Assembly (NCBI GenBank): GCA_020634335.1
Contig: JACKBY010000014.1
Location: 1 to 64,000 of the forward strand
DNA: 64,000 bases
Source: Promineifilum sp.
GTDB taxonomy: Bacteria > Chloroflexota > Anaerolineae > Promineifilales > Promineifilaceae
Direction: 5' to 3'
In this document: one piece after another, positions 16,811 to 24,761 of the stretch
How positions within the stretch are numbered: the first letter of the stretch is position 1
Layout of the letters: every line of letters begins with the position of its first letter
Notes under the pieces: model-generated
Database searches by the model: none
Seen by the model: the letters and a program-made list of their open reading frames with translations, nothing else
What the model was told of the DNA's origin: nothing
Translations under genes and position numbers: made by a program

Positions 16811-18736
16811 ATGTCGAGCAAAATTTCGTCTAGCCTGCTGTTGATGGTCGTCCTCGTTTTCCTGGCGGCCTGCCGTGTCTTCGGCCCCGGTCCGGCCCTG
16901 CCAACGGCGGCCCCGGTCGCGCCCACGCTGACCCAAGCGCCAAACCCGTCGACCCCGGCCGTCTTCGCCACAGCCACGGCCCAAACACCGCCCCAAACCA
17001 GCACGCCCACGCCGTCGCCCACGGCGACAACCGCGCCGCCCACGCCGTCGCCCACTGCGACAACCGCGCCGCCCACGCCGTCGCCCACGGCCATGCCGCC
17101 CACCCCCACGGCCCTGCCGCCGACGGTCACACGCATCCAGTTCGCGCCGGGCGCGTCCGTGGCCCAACTCAACGACGCGCTGGCGGCGGGCGGCGACCTG
17201 AACCAGTATGTCCTGCGTCTGGCCGCGGGACAGGTGGTCAGCGTCGGCGTCTTCGCCTCGGTGCCGGCCGTCACCACCATCGCCATCCGCGACAGCAGCG
17301 GCCGCTCGCTCGCGTCCGGCACGGACATGAGCGGCGTCAGCGCCACGACCACTGCCGCCGGCGACTATTTCATCGACGTCGGCAGCGGCGCTACCGCCCC
17401 GGCCGTCAGCTATCTGCTGACCGTCAACGCGCCGCCCCTTCCGGCCGGCACGCCGCAGCGCATCACCTTTGGGCCGGGCCAGACCAGCGCCACAGTCAAC
17501 GGCCAGGTGCGGCCCGAACAGCAAGCGCGCTACGTGTTGCGGGCCGCCGCCGGGCAGCGGCTCGTCCTCAACCTCTCCGGCCAGCCGATCAACACCGTCG
17601 ACGTGACCATCAGCGGCCCGGACGGCGGCGTCCTGAACACGGCCCGCGACCCGCTGTACGGTCTGGTGACCGATCTGCCGGCCGGCGGCGACTACACCCT
17701 TACCCTGGGCACAACCTGGAGCACGGGCGCGACCTACGTCATGGATATCGTCATTCCCCCGCCGCCGCCGGCCGAACCGACGCGCATCGTGTTCGCCACG
17801 GGGGCCACGTCGGCCACGGTCAACGGCGGACTGGATTTCGGCGGCGACGTGGATGCGTGGGTGATTCGCGCCGCGGCCGGGCAGTCGATGCAAATCAGCG
17901 TCGCCGCCCAACCGGGCACGTGGCTGAACCTGTTCGTCTACGATGCCGCCGGGCGGCTGGCAGCCAACGGTGATGACACGATTGGCGTGACCTTCCCGGT
18001 GCCGGCCACCGGCGACTACACCATTCTGGCCGCCTCCATCGAGGCCGCGCCGCCGATGAATTACAGCCTCACCGTCAGCCTGCCGCCCGTTGTCGAATCC
18101 CAACCGCAGCGCATCACATTCGGTCCCGGCCAAACAAGCGTCACCGTGGAAGGACAGGCGTCGGCCGAAGCCCCAGCCGTCTACCTCATCTCCCTGACCG
18201 GCGGGCAAACGCTGCTCACCGACCTGGCCGACAATCCGCCGGGCACGGTCGACATCACCGTCGAAGATGCCGGCGGCAATCTGCTTAACTTCGGCCGCGG
18301 CCCCACCCAGCTCAGCTCAAGGGTTGCCGTGGCGGGTGACGTGCGCATCACGCTGGGCACGACCGGCGGCGCGTCGGCCTACACGCTGCGCGTTACCGCC
18401 CCGCCGCTGCCCGACACGGCCGGAGCCACGCGCATCATCTTCGCCCCGGGCACCACGACGACGACCGTGGCGGGGCAATTACCCGCCGCCGGCGGCGTCG
18501 ACCACTGGATCATCCGCGGCCAGGCCGGGCAAACGCTCAGTCTGTTCCTGGGCGCCAGCCGGCCGGGGCGTCTACAGGTGTACGTCTACAATGCCGCCGG
18601 CGACATCATCGCGCTGGGGTCCGATCTGGACGTCATCGCCGCGCCGCTATTTGCCGCCGACGACTATCGCATGGTGGTCGTCAGCGAACCGGCGGCCGAC
18701 CCGATCACCTACAGCATGGTCATCGAGATACCGTAG
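16811..18736 (+). CDS. Lipoprotein with five PPC-like beta-sandwich repeats
   Basis: A 641-residue lipoprotein. The lipobox is FLAAC (Cys near 21), followed by a Pro/Thr linker to about 95 that contains three copies of a TPSPTATTAPP-like unit. Five repeats of about 105-110 residues follow, each opening with a (T/Q)RI(Q/T/V/I)F(A/G)xG strand and closing with an AGDY-type turn and a YxLxV strand: starts near 98, 204, 307, 420 and 525. This is the build of bacterial pre-peptidase C-terminal (PPC) domains, normally attached to secreted peptidases, here without any enzyme. Surface display or binding is likely. AAGGAG stands 8 bases before the chosen ATG; an in-frame ATG 16 codons upstream lacks a ribosome site. 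Confidence 0.78.
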   Translation: MSSKISSSLLLMVVLVFLAACRVFGPGPALPTAAPVAPTLTQAPNPSTPAVFATATAQTPPQTSTPTPSPTATTAPPTPSPTATTAPPTPSPTAMPPTPTALPPTVTRIQFAPGASVAQLNDALAAGGDLNQYVLRLAAGQVVSVGVFASVPAVTTIAIRDSSGRSLASGTDMSGVSATTTAAGDYFIDVGSGATAPAVSYLLTVNAPPLPAGTPQRITFGPGQTSATVNGQVRPEQQARYVLRAAAGQRLVLNLSGQPINTVDVTISGPDGGVLNTARDPLYGLVTDLPAGGDYTLTLGTTWSTGATYVMDIVIPPPPPAEPTRIVFATGATSATVNGGLDFGGDVDAWVIRAAAGQSMQISVAAQPGTWLNLFVYDAAGRLAANGDDTIGVTFPVPATGDYTILAASIEAAPPMNYSLTVSLPPVVESQPQRITFGPGQTSVTVEGQASAEAPAVYLISLTGGQTLLTDLADNPPGTVDITVEDAGGNLLNFGRGPTQLSSRVAVAGDVRITLGTTGGASAYTLRVTAPPLPDTAGATRIIFAPGTTTTTVAGQLPAAGGVDHWIIRGQAGQTLSLFLGASRPGRLQVYVYNAAGDIIALGSDLDVIAAPLFAADDYRMVVVSEPAADPITYSMVIEIP

Positions 18737-18743
18737 TGCCAGC

Positions 18744-18791
18744 AGCGCAATCTGTCGGATGGCGGGCCGAAGCCCTCTGACAGATTGCGCT
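18744..18791 (+). terminator. Hairpin after the lipoprotein gene
   Basis: AGCGCAATCTGTC pairs with GACAGATTGCGCT, 13 bp around a 22-base loop. There is no T run, so it may be a dispersed repeat (compare GTAGCGCAAGCTGTC at 43131) that also serves as a terminator. Confidence 0.5.
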
Positions 18792-19081
18792 ACACGACGC
18801 TTAGTTAACCATCGCCGATCACCCCCCATCCCCCAAAAAGGGTTCAAAATGGTTCCCAATGTTCAATAACACAAACACTCACACAAACGATAAAAAAACA
18901 TATATAACCTGTTTTGGAGGTGGGGGGGTGCGTGGAGAGGTTTAGAATCGAGCAGGCGGGCGACCCGCGACGAACAGCTTTCGGCCACGGTTGTGGTCTG
19001 TCGTCCGTTGCCCTTCTTTGTGCTATCCTCATCCGTACATCATCGACATTTCCACCCACAATACAGGAGCTTTTCTAACCT
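18792..19081. other. Intergenic region upstream of the baeRF10-type gene
   Basis: No gene seen. An A/T-rich part (18870-18910, with ATAAAAAAACATATATAACC) stands out from the GC-rich surroundings and may hold promoter elements; CAGGAG at 19061 is the likely ribosome site. Confidence 0.4.
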
Positions 19082-20173
19082 ATGATTCAGCAACAATACG
19101 ACAGTCTGCGCGAAATGGCCGAATACGCAGCCGGCCACGCCCAGGATCACTACCTCTCCCTCTATCTCAATACCGACCCGGCCGACCCCAAAAACCAGAA
19201 CGAGACCCCAGCCTGGCAAATCTATCTGAAAAACGCCGTCAGCGAAATCGAGGCCGATCTCGACCCGGTGCAGACCCGCCAGTGGAAAAACGTGCGCCTC
19301 AGCGACGACGACCCCGACAAGCGCTGGGCGCGCACGCGCAAACGGCTCGACAAGTACCTCACCAGCTTCCAGCCGAAGGGCAAAACGCTGGTGCTGTTCA
19401 TCAGCCCCGGGGGCGAAGAGCGCTATGAGCTGCCCGTGCGACTGACCAACACCTATCACTATGGTAAGCCCCACATCCAGGAATTCCTGTGGGCGCTGGA
19501 CGAGTACCAGCGACACCTGGTGGTGCTGATGGCCGAAGACGAGGCTCGCGTGCTGCGCGTGGCCCTCGGCCGCGCGGCCACCGACACCACCGTGGAATCG
19601 GATCAGAAATGGCTGCGCCAACGACGCAAGGCGGCCCACGAGGCCAACATCGAATCGCGCCGCGACGAACTGACCCGCCGCTTCATTCGCTCCATCGCCG
19701 ACGACGCCGACAAATTCTTTCTGCAAAATCCCGACATCGAGCGCATCGTGCTGGGCGGCGACGAGAAGATGGCCAACAGCCTGCTGGGGGCGGTGCACCC
19801 GGCGGTGCGGGACAAGGTCATCGCCGTGCTGCCCATCCCGTTCGAGTCGCCGCCGCAGGAGATCGCCGAGCGCATCGCCGGCGCAGCCGAAGCGGCCGAG
19901 CGCGAGCATGAAGACGAGCTGGTGGCCCGGGTGATCAACCAGGCCAAGGCGGGCGGGCGAGGGGCCAAGGGAATGGTGGCCGTCGCCCGCGCCCTCGACC
20001 GGGCGGCCGTGCGCCTCATCGCCCTGCCCTATCCGGCCGGCGACGAGATGGAGCCGCTTCTCTTGCAGGCCGTGCGCCAGGGATGCCAGATCGAATTCCT
20101 CCACGGCGAGGCGGCCGACCGCGCCCGCGCCGCCGGCGGCATCGTGGCCCAGCTCTATTACGCAATCAACTAG
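19082..20173 (+). CDS. Bacterial archaeo-eukaryotic release factor family protein (baeRF10-type)
   Basis: A 363-residue cytoplasmic protein related to eRF1/Vms1-type release factors. Regions in order: an N-terminal alpha/beta part with HYLSLYLNTDP (about 23-33); a basic helical stretch RWARTRKRLDKYL; the middle domain with RHLVVLMAEDEARVL (about 142-156) and RRDELTRRFIRSIADDADKFF; the IERIVLGGDEKMANSLL strand-loop (about 219-235); and a C-terminal L7Ae-like domain with GRGAKGMVAVARALDRAAVRLIALP. The GGQ loop of true eRF1 is not present as such. Bacterial members are suspected to act in ribosome rescue or translation stress, but the function is unproven. AGGAG lies 11 bases before the ATG. Confidence 0.75.
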   Translation: MIQQQYDSLREMAEYAAGHAQDHYLSLYLNTDPADPKNQNETPAWQIYLKNAVSEIEADLDPVQTRQWKNVRLSDDDPDKRWARTRKRLDKYLTSFQPKGKTLVLFISPGGEERYELPVRLTNTYHYGKPHIQEFLWALDEYQRHLVVLMAEDEARVLRVALGRAATDTTVESDQKWLRQRRKAAHEANIESRRDELTRRFIRSIADDADKFFLQNPDIERIVLGGDEKMANSLLGAVHPAVRDKVIAVLPIPFESPPQEIAERIAGAAEAAEREHEDELVARVINQAKAGGRGAKGMVAVARALDRAAVRLIALPYPAGDEMEPLLLQAVRQGCQIEFLHGEAADRARAAGGIVAQLYYAIN

Positions 20174-20293
20174 CGCCGGCAAACGGGGTTTCCGGTAATC
20201 GGCCGCGCAGCGCGGCCCGGTTTCTTAGCCGGCCGCGCTGCCCGGCGGCACATAGCGGTTTTGGGAGGAAGCCGGATAAAATTCCGGCGCTAT
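20171..20293. repeat. Composite palindromic element related to the 71-bp family
   Basis: TAGCGCCGGC at the start and CCGGCGCTATA at the end, with nested CCGGTTT and CGGCCGCGC arms. It looks like two elements inserted in each other and begins in the stop codon of the baeRF10-type gene. Confidence 0.6.
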
Positions 20294-20412
20294 AGGGATG
20301 ATTGGCGATTGGGAGATTGAGGGAGGAAGGGCGGATAAGAATCCTGCACTACACGGCTGTTCGGCAGGCGGTTTAGCTTACCCTTCGCCGGCGAATCTGC
20401 TATCATGTCGCC

Positions 20413-20517
20413 ATGCAATCATCGCCTCTATTCCCCATGCTGTTCGTGCTCGTCCCCGTGTTTCTCGGCATCTTGATGTTGTTCGTTATCTGGTATGCCA
20501 GAGGGCGAAAGTTCTGA
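20413..20517 (+). CDS. Putative 34-residue single-helix membrane protein
   Basis: Thirty-four codons: a short start MQSSPLFPM, one hydrophobic helix (about 8-29, rich in Leu/Val/Phe) and the basic end YARGRKF, a typical small membrane protein with the positive side in the cytoplasm. TATCAT (20401-20406) lies 7 bases before the ATG, and no Shine-Dalgarno is present, so the transcript would be leaderless. No homologue is known to me. It sits between a repeat cluster and a terminator of the opposite gene; the low coding length makes it a candidate only. Confidence 0.4.
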   Translation: MQSSPLFPMLFVLVPVFLGILMLFVIWYARGRKF

Positions 20518-20560
20518 CCCGTCAGGAACAATCCCACGGCTCTAGCCGATTGACCCGGCG

Positions 20561-20592
20561 CAAACAAACGACCCCACCGGTTGGTGGGGTCG
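20561..20592 (-). terminator. Intrinsic terminator of the VOC-protein gene
   Basis: A perfect 10-bp stem CGACCCCACC/GGTGGGGTCG with loop GGTT, followed on the minus strand by TTTGTTTG. It lies about 90 bases past the stop at 20683. Confidence 0.75.
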
Positions 20593-20682
20593 CTCGTCGT
20601 TCGTTGGTTACTTTGTCTGCCGGCGACGCGCCTCATCGCGCCGCATCCACGCCTGCCAATCCCTCTTGTCCCAATTCCTGAT

Positions 20683-21483
20683 TTACTCCGTTCCCGGCGG
20701 CGGATCCGCCGGCCCGTTGAAGCGAATGACGGCGAACACCGCGCCCTGTGGGTCCTGCATTACAGCCATTCGCCCCATGCCGGAAACGTCGAAAGGCCCG
20801 CTGGCTACGCTGCCGCCCAGTTCCTGGGCGCGCGCCGCGGCGGCGTCCACGTCGTCCACCAGGAAGTAAACCAGCCAGTTCGACGGCGCGTCACCCCACT
20901 CCTCAGCCAGGGTCATGGCCCCGCAGTGGACACGGCCGTCCTGATACCACATGACGTAGCCGCTGTCGCTCAGCTCGTTGGTCCACCCGAAGACGTGGGA
21001 ATAGAAGGCATTGGCTTTCTCCCGATCACGGGTTTGCAACTCGTTCCACACCAGAGAATTGGGCTGATTGACGACCTGCGCGCCAATATGGGCCGCCGGC
21101 TGCCAGATGCCGAAAGGCGCGCCGGTGGAATCCTGGATGAGGGCCATGCGTCCCTGATCCATCACGTCCATCGGCGGCACGAAGACCACGCCGCCCGCCT
21201 CGGCCGCGCGGGCGGCTGTGGCGTCGGCGTCATCCACGTTGACGTAAGATGTCCAGACCGGCGGCACGCCGGCGTCCAGCATGTCGGGCATCATCTGCCC
21301 CGCCCCGGCCACGGAATGGCCGTCGATGCGGAACTGGGTATAGCTGCCGCCGCCCGGCAGGGGCTGGTCGTCCACATCCCAGCCGAACAGGCCGGAATAG
21401 AAGGCGTGCGCCCCGGCCAAATCGGTTGTGCTCAAATCGATCCAGCTAAAAACGCCGTCGGGGTATTTCTTCACGATCTGCAT
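20683..21483 (-). CDS. Tandem VOC (glyoxalase/bleomycin-resistance-like) domain protein
   Basis: A 266-residue protein made of two VOC domains. Domain one (about 8-125) begins FSWIDLSTTDLAGAHAFYSGLFGW and domain two (about 140-258) begins VWNELQTRDREKANAFYSHVFGW. Both contain the YVNVDDADATAARA or FLVDDVDAAAARAQELG helix that follows the metal strand. The start ...GVFSWIDL and the end ...GAVFAVIRF are those of the family often annotated as 27 kDa antigen Cfp30B-like. The metal-ligand set looks incomplete (no clear His at the first ligand position), so glyoxalase I activity is not implied. AAGGAG precedes the ATG. Confidence 0.85.
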   Translation of the reverse strand: MQIVKKYPDGVFSWIDLSTTDLAGAHAFYSGLFGWDVDDQPLPGGGSYTQFRIDGHSVAGAGQMMPDMLDAGVPPVWTSYVNVDDADATAARAAEAGGVVFVPPMDVMDQGRMALIQDSTGAPFGIWQPAAHIGAQVVNQPNSLVWNELQTRDREKANAFYSHVFGWTNELSDSGYVMWYQDGRVHCGAMTLAEEWGDAPSNWLVYFLVDDVDAAAARAQELGGSVASGPFDVSGMGRMAVMQDPQGAVFAVIRFNGPADPPPGTE

Positions 21484-21632
21484 TGTTCAGTCTCCTTGGT
21501 GCTGCATAGGGGGTATCCGTCAATCGACCTTATTATACCATAAAATAGAACATTTGGTCTAGCGCCAGATAAGACAAATGACTCTCCCACGACCCATAGG
21601 TGGGGGTTACCAGGGGCGGCCGGCAATGTGGG

Positions 21633-22457
21633 CTAAGCGGCTTCCGCCTCGCGCTTCGATAAGCGCGCCCAATTAATCGGCCGGCCCCGCAGATACTCAT
21701 AGGCGCGCACCAGGACAAACCCCTGCACGGCCACCAGCCAGGCGGCGACCAGCGTAATCGTCACTGACAGCAGGTCGATCAGGCGCGGCAGCCGCAGGCG
21801 CAGGGCCACAATCCGCGGTTGGGCCACATGGATGCGCGACAGGGTGTCGCTGACAATCGTCTGCGCCGCGGCCAGATCTTGGCCGACGGCGGTCGTCCGG
21901 TCGGTGATGAACGCCACCGGGCGGCCGACCTTCTCCTCCTTGATGGTTCGCAAGGTGTCCTGAACCTCGGTCACGCGGGCGCGGGCCGACTCCAGCCGCG
22001 CAGCGGCGGCCCCCAGCTCGGAGGACAGTGTCGGCACGTTAACGAACGGCAACCGGTTGGCCGCCTCCAGCGTGTCGTTAAAGGCCACGATCGTGCCCGT
22101 CAGGGCCACGGCCGTGTCCTGGGCAGCCACGATGCGGGGAAAGAGCGTGTCGCCCACCAGCCGCTCCAGCACGATAAAGGCCAGATTCGTCTCCACCAGC
22201 GTGTTGCCGGCCGACCGCGTCATCCCCTCGATCACGGTGACGGCCCCGCGGACGGTGGTCAGACCATCATCGACGCGCGTCAGCCCGGTGTCGGCTACGT
22301 CCAGCACGCGCTCGGCGACCGTCGCCAGCCGCACCAGATCATCGGTGACCTGAGTGTTGAGCGACCAACTGTACCAGAACGAGACCAGACAGATGACGAT
22401 GCCGAGCGCGGCCACAACGATGGCCGCGCCGGCCAGGATTTTCTTGAATGTGGGCAT
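21633..22457 (-). CDS. Two-helix membrane protein with long extracytoplasmic helical domain
   Basis: A 274-residue protein. The first membrane helix is near 8-31 (AGAAIVVAALGIVICLVSFW) and the second near 228-250 (LLSVTITLVAAWLVAVQGFVL). The roughly 190 residues between them are predicted helical with heptad-like Leu/Val spacing and sit outside the cytoplasm. The tail is basic. No domain was recognised; the topology recalls sensory or mechanosensitive scaffold proteins but nothing more can be said. The ATG at 22457 is chosen for CAGGAGA upstream; the open frame further upstream lacks a ribosome site. It stands 148 bases from the metallopeptidase gene. Confidence 0.6.
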   Translation of the reverse strand: MPTFKKILAGAAIVVAALGIVICLVSFWYSWSLNTQVTDDLVRLATVAERVLDVADTGLTRVDDGLTTVRGAVTVIEGMTRSAGNTLVETNLAFIVLERLVGDTLFPRIVAAQDTAVALTGTIVAFNDTLEAANRLPFVNVPTLSSELGAAAARLESARARVTEVQDTLRTIKEEKVGRPVAFITDRTTAVGQDLAAAQTIVSDTLSRIHVAQPRIVALRLRLPRLIDLLSVTITLVAAWLVAVQGFVLVRAYEYLRGRPINWARLSKREAEAA

Positions 22458-22543
22458 GGTTGTCTCCTGATATATGGCACCGGCATATGCCGATCCTGTG
22501 AATTGTACCCCTTCTGAGCAGCACGCACAGGGACAACCGGGCC

Positions 22544-22588
22544 AGACCTCAGAGGGAACGAGCTTTCGTTCGCCTCCCTCCGAGGTCT
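22544..22588 (-). terminator. Hairpin after the HExxH metallopeptidase gene
   Basis: AGACCTC pairs with GAGGTCT around an inner AGGGAACGA/TCGTTCGCCT stem-loop, 17 bases past the stop. The T run is weak. Confidence 0.5.
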
Positions 22589-22604
22589 TCACACCCACTG
22601 CTCG

Positions 22605-24518
22605 CTAATTATCAGGGAAGCGGATCGGGTCCACCAGCCGCGGCATCGCGCCCGTCGGCGGCAGCTCCCGCGCGTCAAAAGCGGTCTGAGCGCCAAGGCC
22701 GAGCATCTCGGCCGCCCCGGCGACGGACTCATAGGCCGCCCGCGCCTCGGTGGCCGCCGTCAGGTAGTCCCACTGGCGGAAGGCGCGGGTGGCCGTGCGG
22801 GCGTGGTCGTTGGCCGCGGCCACGTCGCCGTGCACCGTCACCTGGTCGGGGTGGGCCTGAATGCTCGCCAGCAGCCCGTTGGCCCAGTTCAGATAACCGG
22901 CGAACTCCCAGCGGTACATGTTATCCTTGTCGAACGGGCTGAATTCCCAGTTCACGTCAATGTAGGACATGATCGAGTGGTTTTCGTCGCCCGACCAGGC
23001 GAAGAAGAAATCGCCGGTGGGGTCATAATCGAAGCCATACTCTGAATCCCAGCCGTCGTGGGGATGCGACAGGCCATAATGGTGGCCCAGTTCGTGAATC
23101 GTCGTCGTCGTGAAGCCGTAGCCCGCGGCGCGAATCTCCGGCCCGTCGAACATGAACACATAGGACTGCGTGCCGTCGCGCCAGTTGTCGTCCGCAAACC
23201 CCAGCGGCACATCGCCCATCTTTGCCAGCGAGGCGTTGTAGCCGAAGACGGTTGCCACGTAATCATCGGCGTCATAGGCGGGCACGTAGTTGTCGTAGTT
23301 CTCGTTGAAGTAGCAGAACAACTGCGCGTCGGTGGATTCATAGGCGTTCCAGCACGCCGGCCGCCGGGTCAAGCCGCCGAAGATGCGCACCGCCAGGTTG
23401 GCGCCGGCCGGAATCGGCCGGCGATTATCCTCCACGACCGACTGCCATTGATAGTAAGGCTGGAGCTTGCTCAGCTCGTTTTCGGCGTAGGCCATGTCGA
23501 GCCAGGCCAGGCCGTCGCTCTTGCGGTGTAGCTCCAGCATCTCGACGTGGTTGACGCGGCTGCCGCCCGGCCCCGGCGCAGCCACCAGCGGGTCGTAGAT
23601 GGGCGAAGTGGTGAACAGCAGGTTGACGGCCACAAAGCGCGTCACCAGCCCCAGGTCCGACGACAGCACGGCCGGATCGCGATAGCCGCCGGCGGCGTAT
23701 TCCCAGATGGGCGGCAGGCGGTAGTCGGCCACGTCGTCGCCGTCCACGTCGGCGTTGTCCACGTCGAAGTTGTTGGCCCACGCCTCCGGCCCGGCCGAGA
23801 GGTCGAAGAACCACTGCCGGCCGTGGCTGCCGCCCCAGGCGATCATCTTGCGCGAGTCGCGCAGCTCGCCGAAGTTGTAGCCCGTGTCGGGGTCTGGGCT
23901 GTCGGTCTTGGTGTAGACGTGGAACTGGAAGTCCGGCCGGTCATACCAGTTGATGAAGTAGACGGTGTAGCTCTTGTCGGGGTCGATGCCCAGCCGGCTG
24001 CGCCCGGCTTCCATCAGCCAGTTTTCGGCCGATGGGCCGTCAATGTAGCCCACGGGGCCGGTCACGTCGAGAACGTTGCGGGCCTGGTCGTTGTAGGCGG
24101 CCTGGAACAGCGTCGGGTCGCCCGGCCGGGCGATGCCGCTCAGGTAGTGGAAGAAGTCGTCCTCAAAGGCCCGGTCGGCAAAGCGGGTTTTGTACTCCAG
24201 GTCATAGCGCAGGCCCATGTCGCGGCCGGCCAGGCCGTACCATTGCGCCGAGCGCACGACCGGCTCATAGCGTGCCGGCAGCCACGCCCGCAAGGCGGGC
24301 AGGTCGATGTCGTCGCGCTGGTAGCCGACGAATACGATGTTGACGGGGATCGTCTGGCGATAGGTGACGGTCTCGCCCGGCCGCAGCGCCGCATCCGGCT
24401 CGATGGCGGGAGCGTCGCCCTGAGCGAAGGCGACGGGCACGATGAGCACCAGCATCGCCAACAGCAGCGCCGGCCACGCGCGGCGCGTCCGCCCGATCAG
24501 ACGGTAGGAATGGTTCAT
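22605..24518 (-). CDS. Secreted zinc metallopeptidase-like protein (HExxHxxGxxH)
   Basis: A 637-residue exported protein. A signal peptide covers about 1-33 (RRAWPALLLAMLVLIVPVAFA). The extended zinc motif HELGHHYGLSH lies near residue 475, with Glu as general base and three His ligands, the metzincin pattern. No Met-turn was confirmed by eye, and the roughly 430 residues before the motif match no family I can name. A conserved-looking IHELGHHYGLSHPHDGW region is followed by an Asp/Tyr-rich stretch (DYDPTGDFFF). Protein degradation outside the cell is likely. AGGAGG precedes the ATG. It is the first of four different peptidase genes within 12 kb. Confidence 0.75.
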   Translation of the reverse strand: MNHSYRLIGRTRRAWPALLLAMLVLIVPVAFAQGDAPAIEPDAALRPGETVTYRQTIPVNIVFVGYQRDDIDLPALRAWLPARYEPVVRSAQWYGLAGRDMGLRYDLEYKTRFADRAFEDDFFHYLSGIARPGDPTLFQAAYNDQARNVLDVTGPVGYIDGPSAENWLMEAGRSRLGIDPDKSYTVYFINWYDRPDFQFHVYTKTDSPDPDTGYNFGELRDSRKMIAWGGSHGRQWFFDLSAGPEAWANNFDVDNADVDGDDVADYRLPPIWEYAAGGYRDPAVLSSDLGLVTRFVAVNLLFTTSPIYDPLVAAPGPGGSRVNHVEMLELHRKSDGLAWLDMAYAENELSKLQPYYQWQSVVEDNRRPIPAGANLAVRIFGGLTRRPACWNAYESTDAQLFCYFNENYDNYVPAYDADDYVATVFGYNASLAKMGDVPLGFADDNWRDGTQSYVFMFDGPEIRAAGYGFTTTTIHELGHHYGLSHPHDGWDSEYGFDYDPTGDFFFAWSGDENHSIMSYIDVNWEFSPFDKDNMYRWEFAGYLNWANGLLASIQAHPDQVTVHGDVAAANDHARTATRAFRQWDYLTAATEARAAYESVAGAAEMLGLGAQTAFDARELPPTGAMPRLVDPIRFPDN

Positions 24519-24714
24519 CCTGGAGTACCTCCTGTATCAGTTCCAACGACTATAAAATTGGTTGCGCCTCACGGGCTTCCCACCCGGCGGAAATCTGTTC
24601 GAGGGTCGCGGCTGTTCCCGGCCGCCATTGTCTATAGGATACTCCAACAGTCGCTCTTGTCAATGGCGAATTGACACGAGATTGCCACCAATTTGCCACC
24701 GACGGTTTGCCCGG

Positions 24715-24754
24715 CCTGGAAACCGGGCTTGTCGTGACAGGCCCGGTTTCCAGG
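24715..24754 (-). terminator. Hairpin after the trypsin-like gene
   Basis: CCTGGAAACCGGGC pairs perfectly with GCCCGGTTTCCAGG, 14 bp with a 12-base loop, 8 bases past the stop at 24762. There is no T tract, so termination is unsure. Confidence 0.5.
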
Positions 24755-24761
24755 CATCGAG

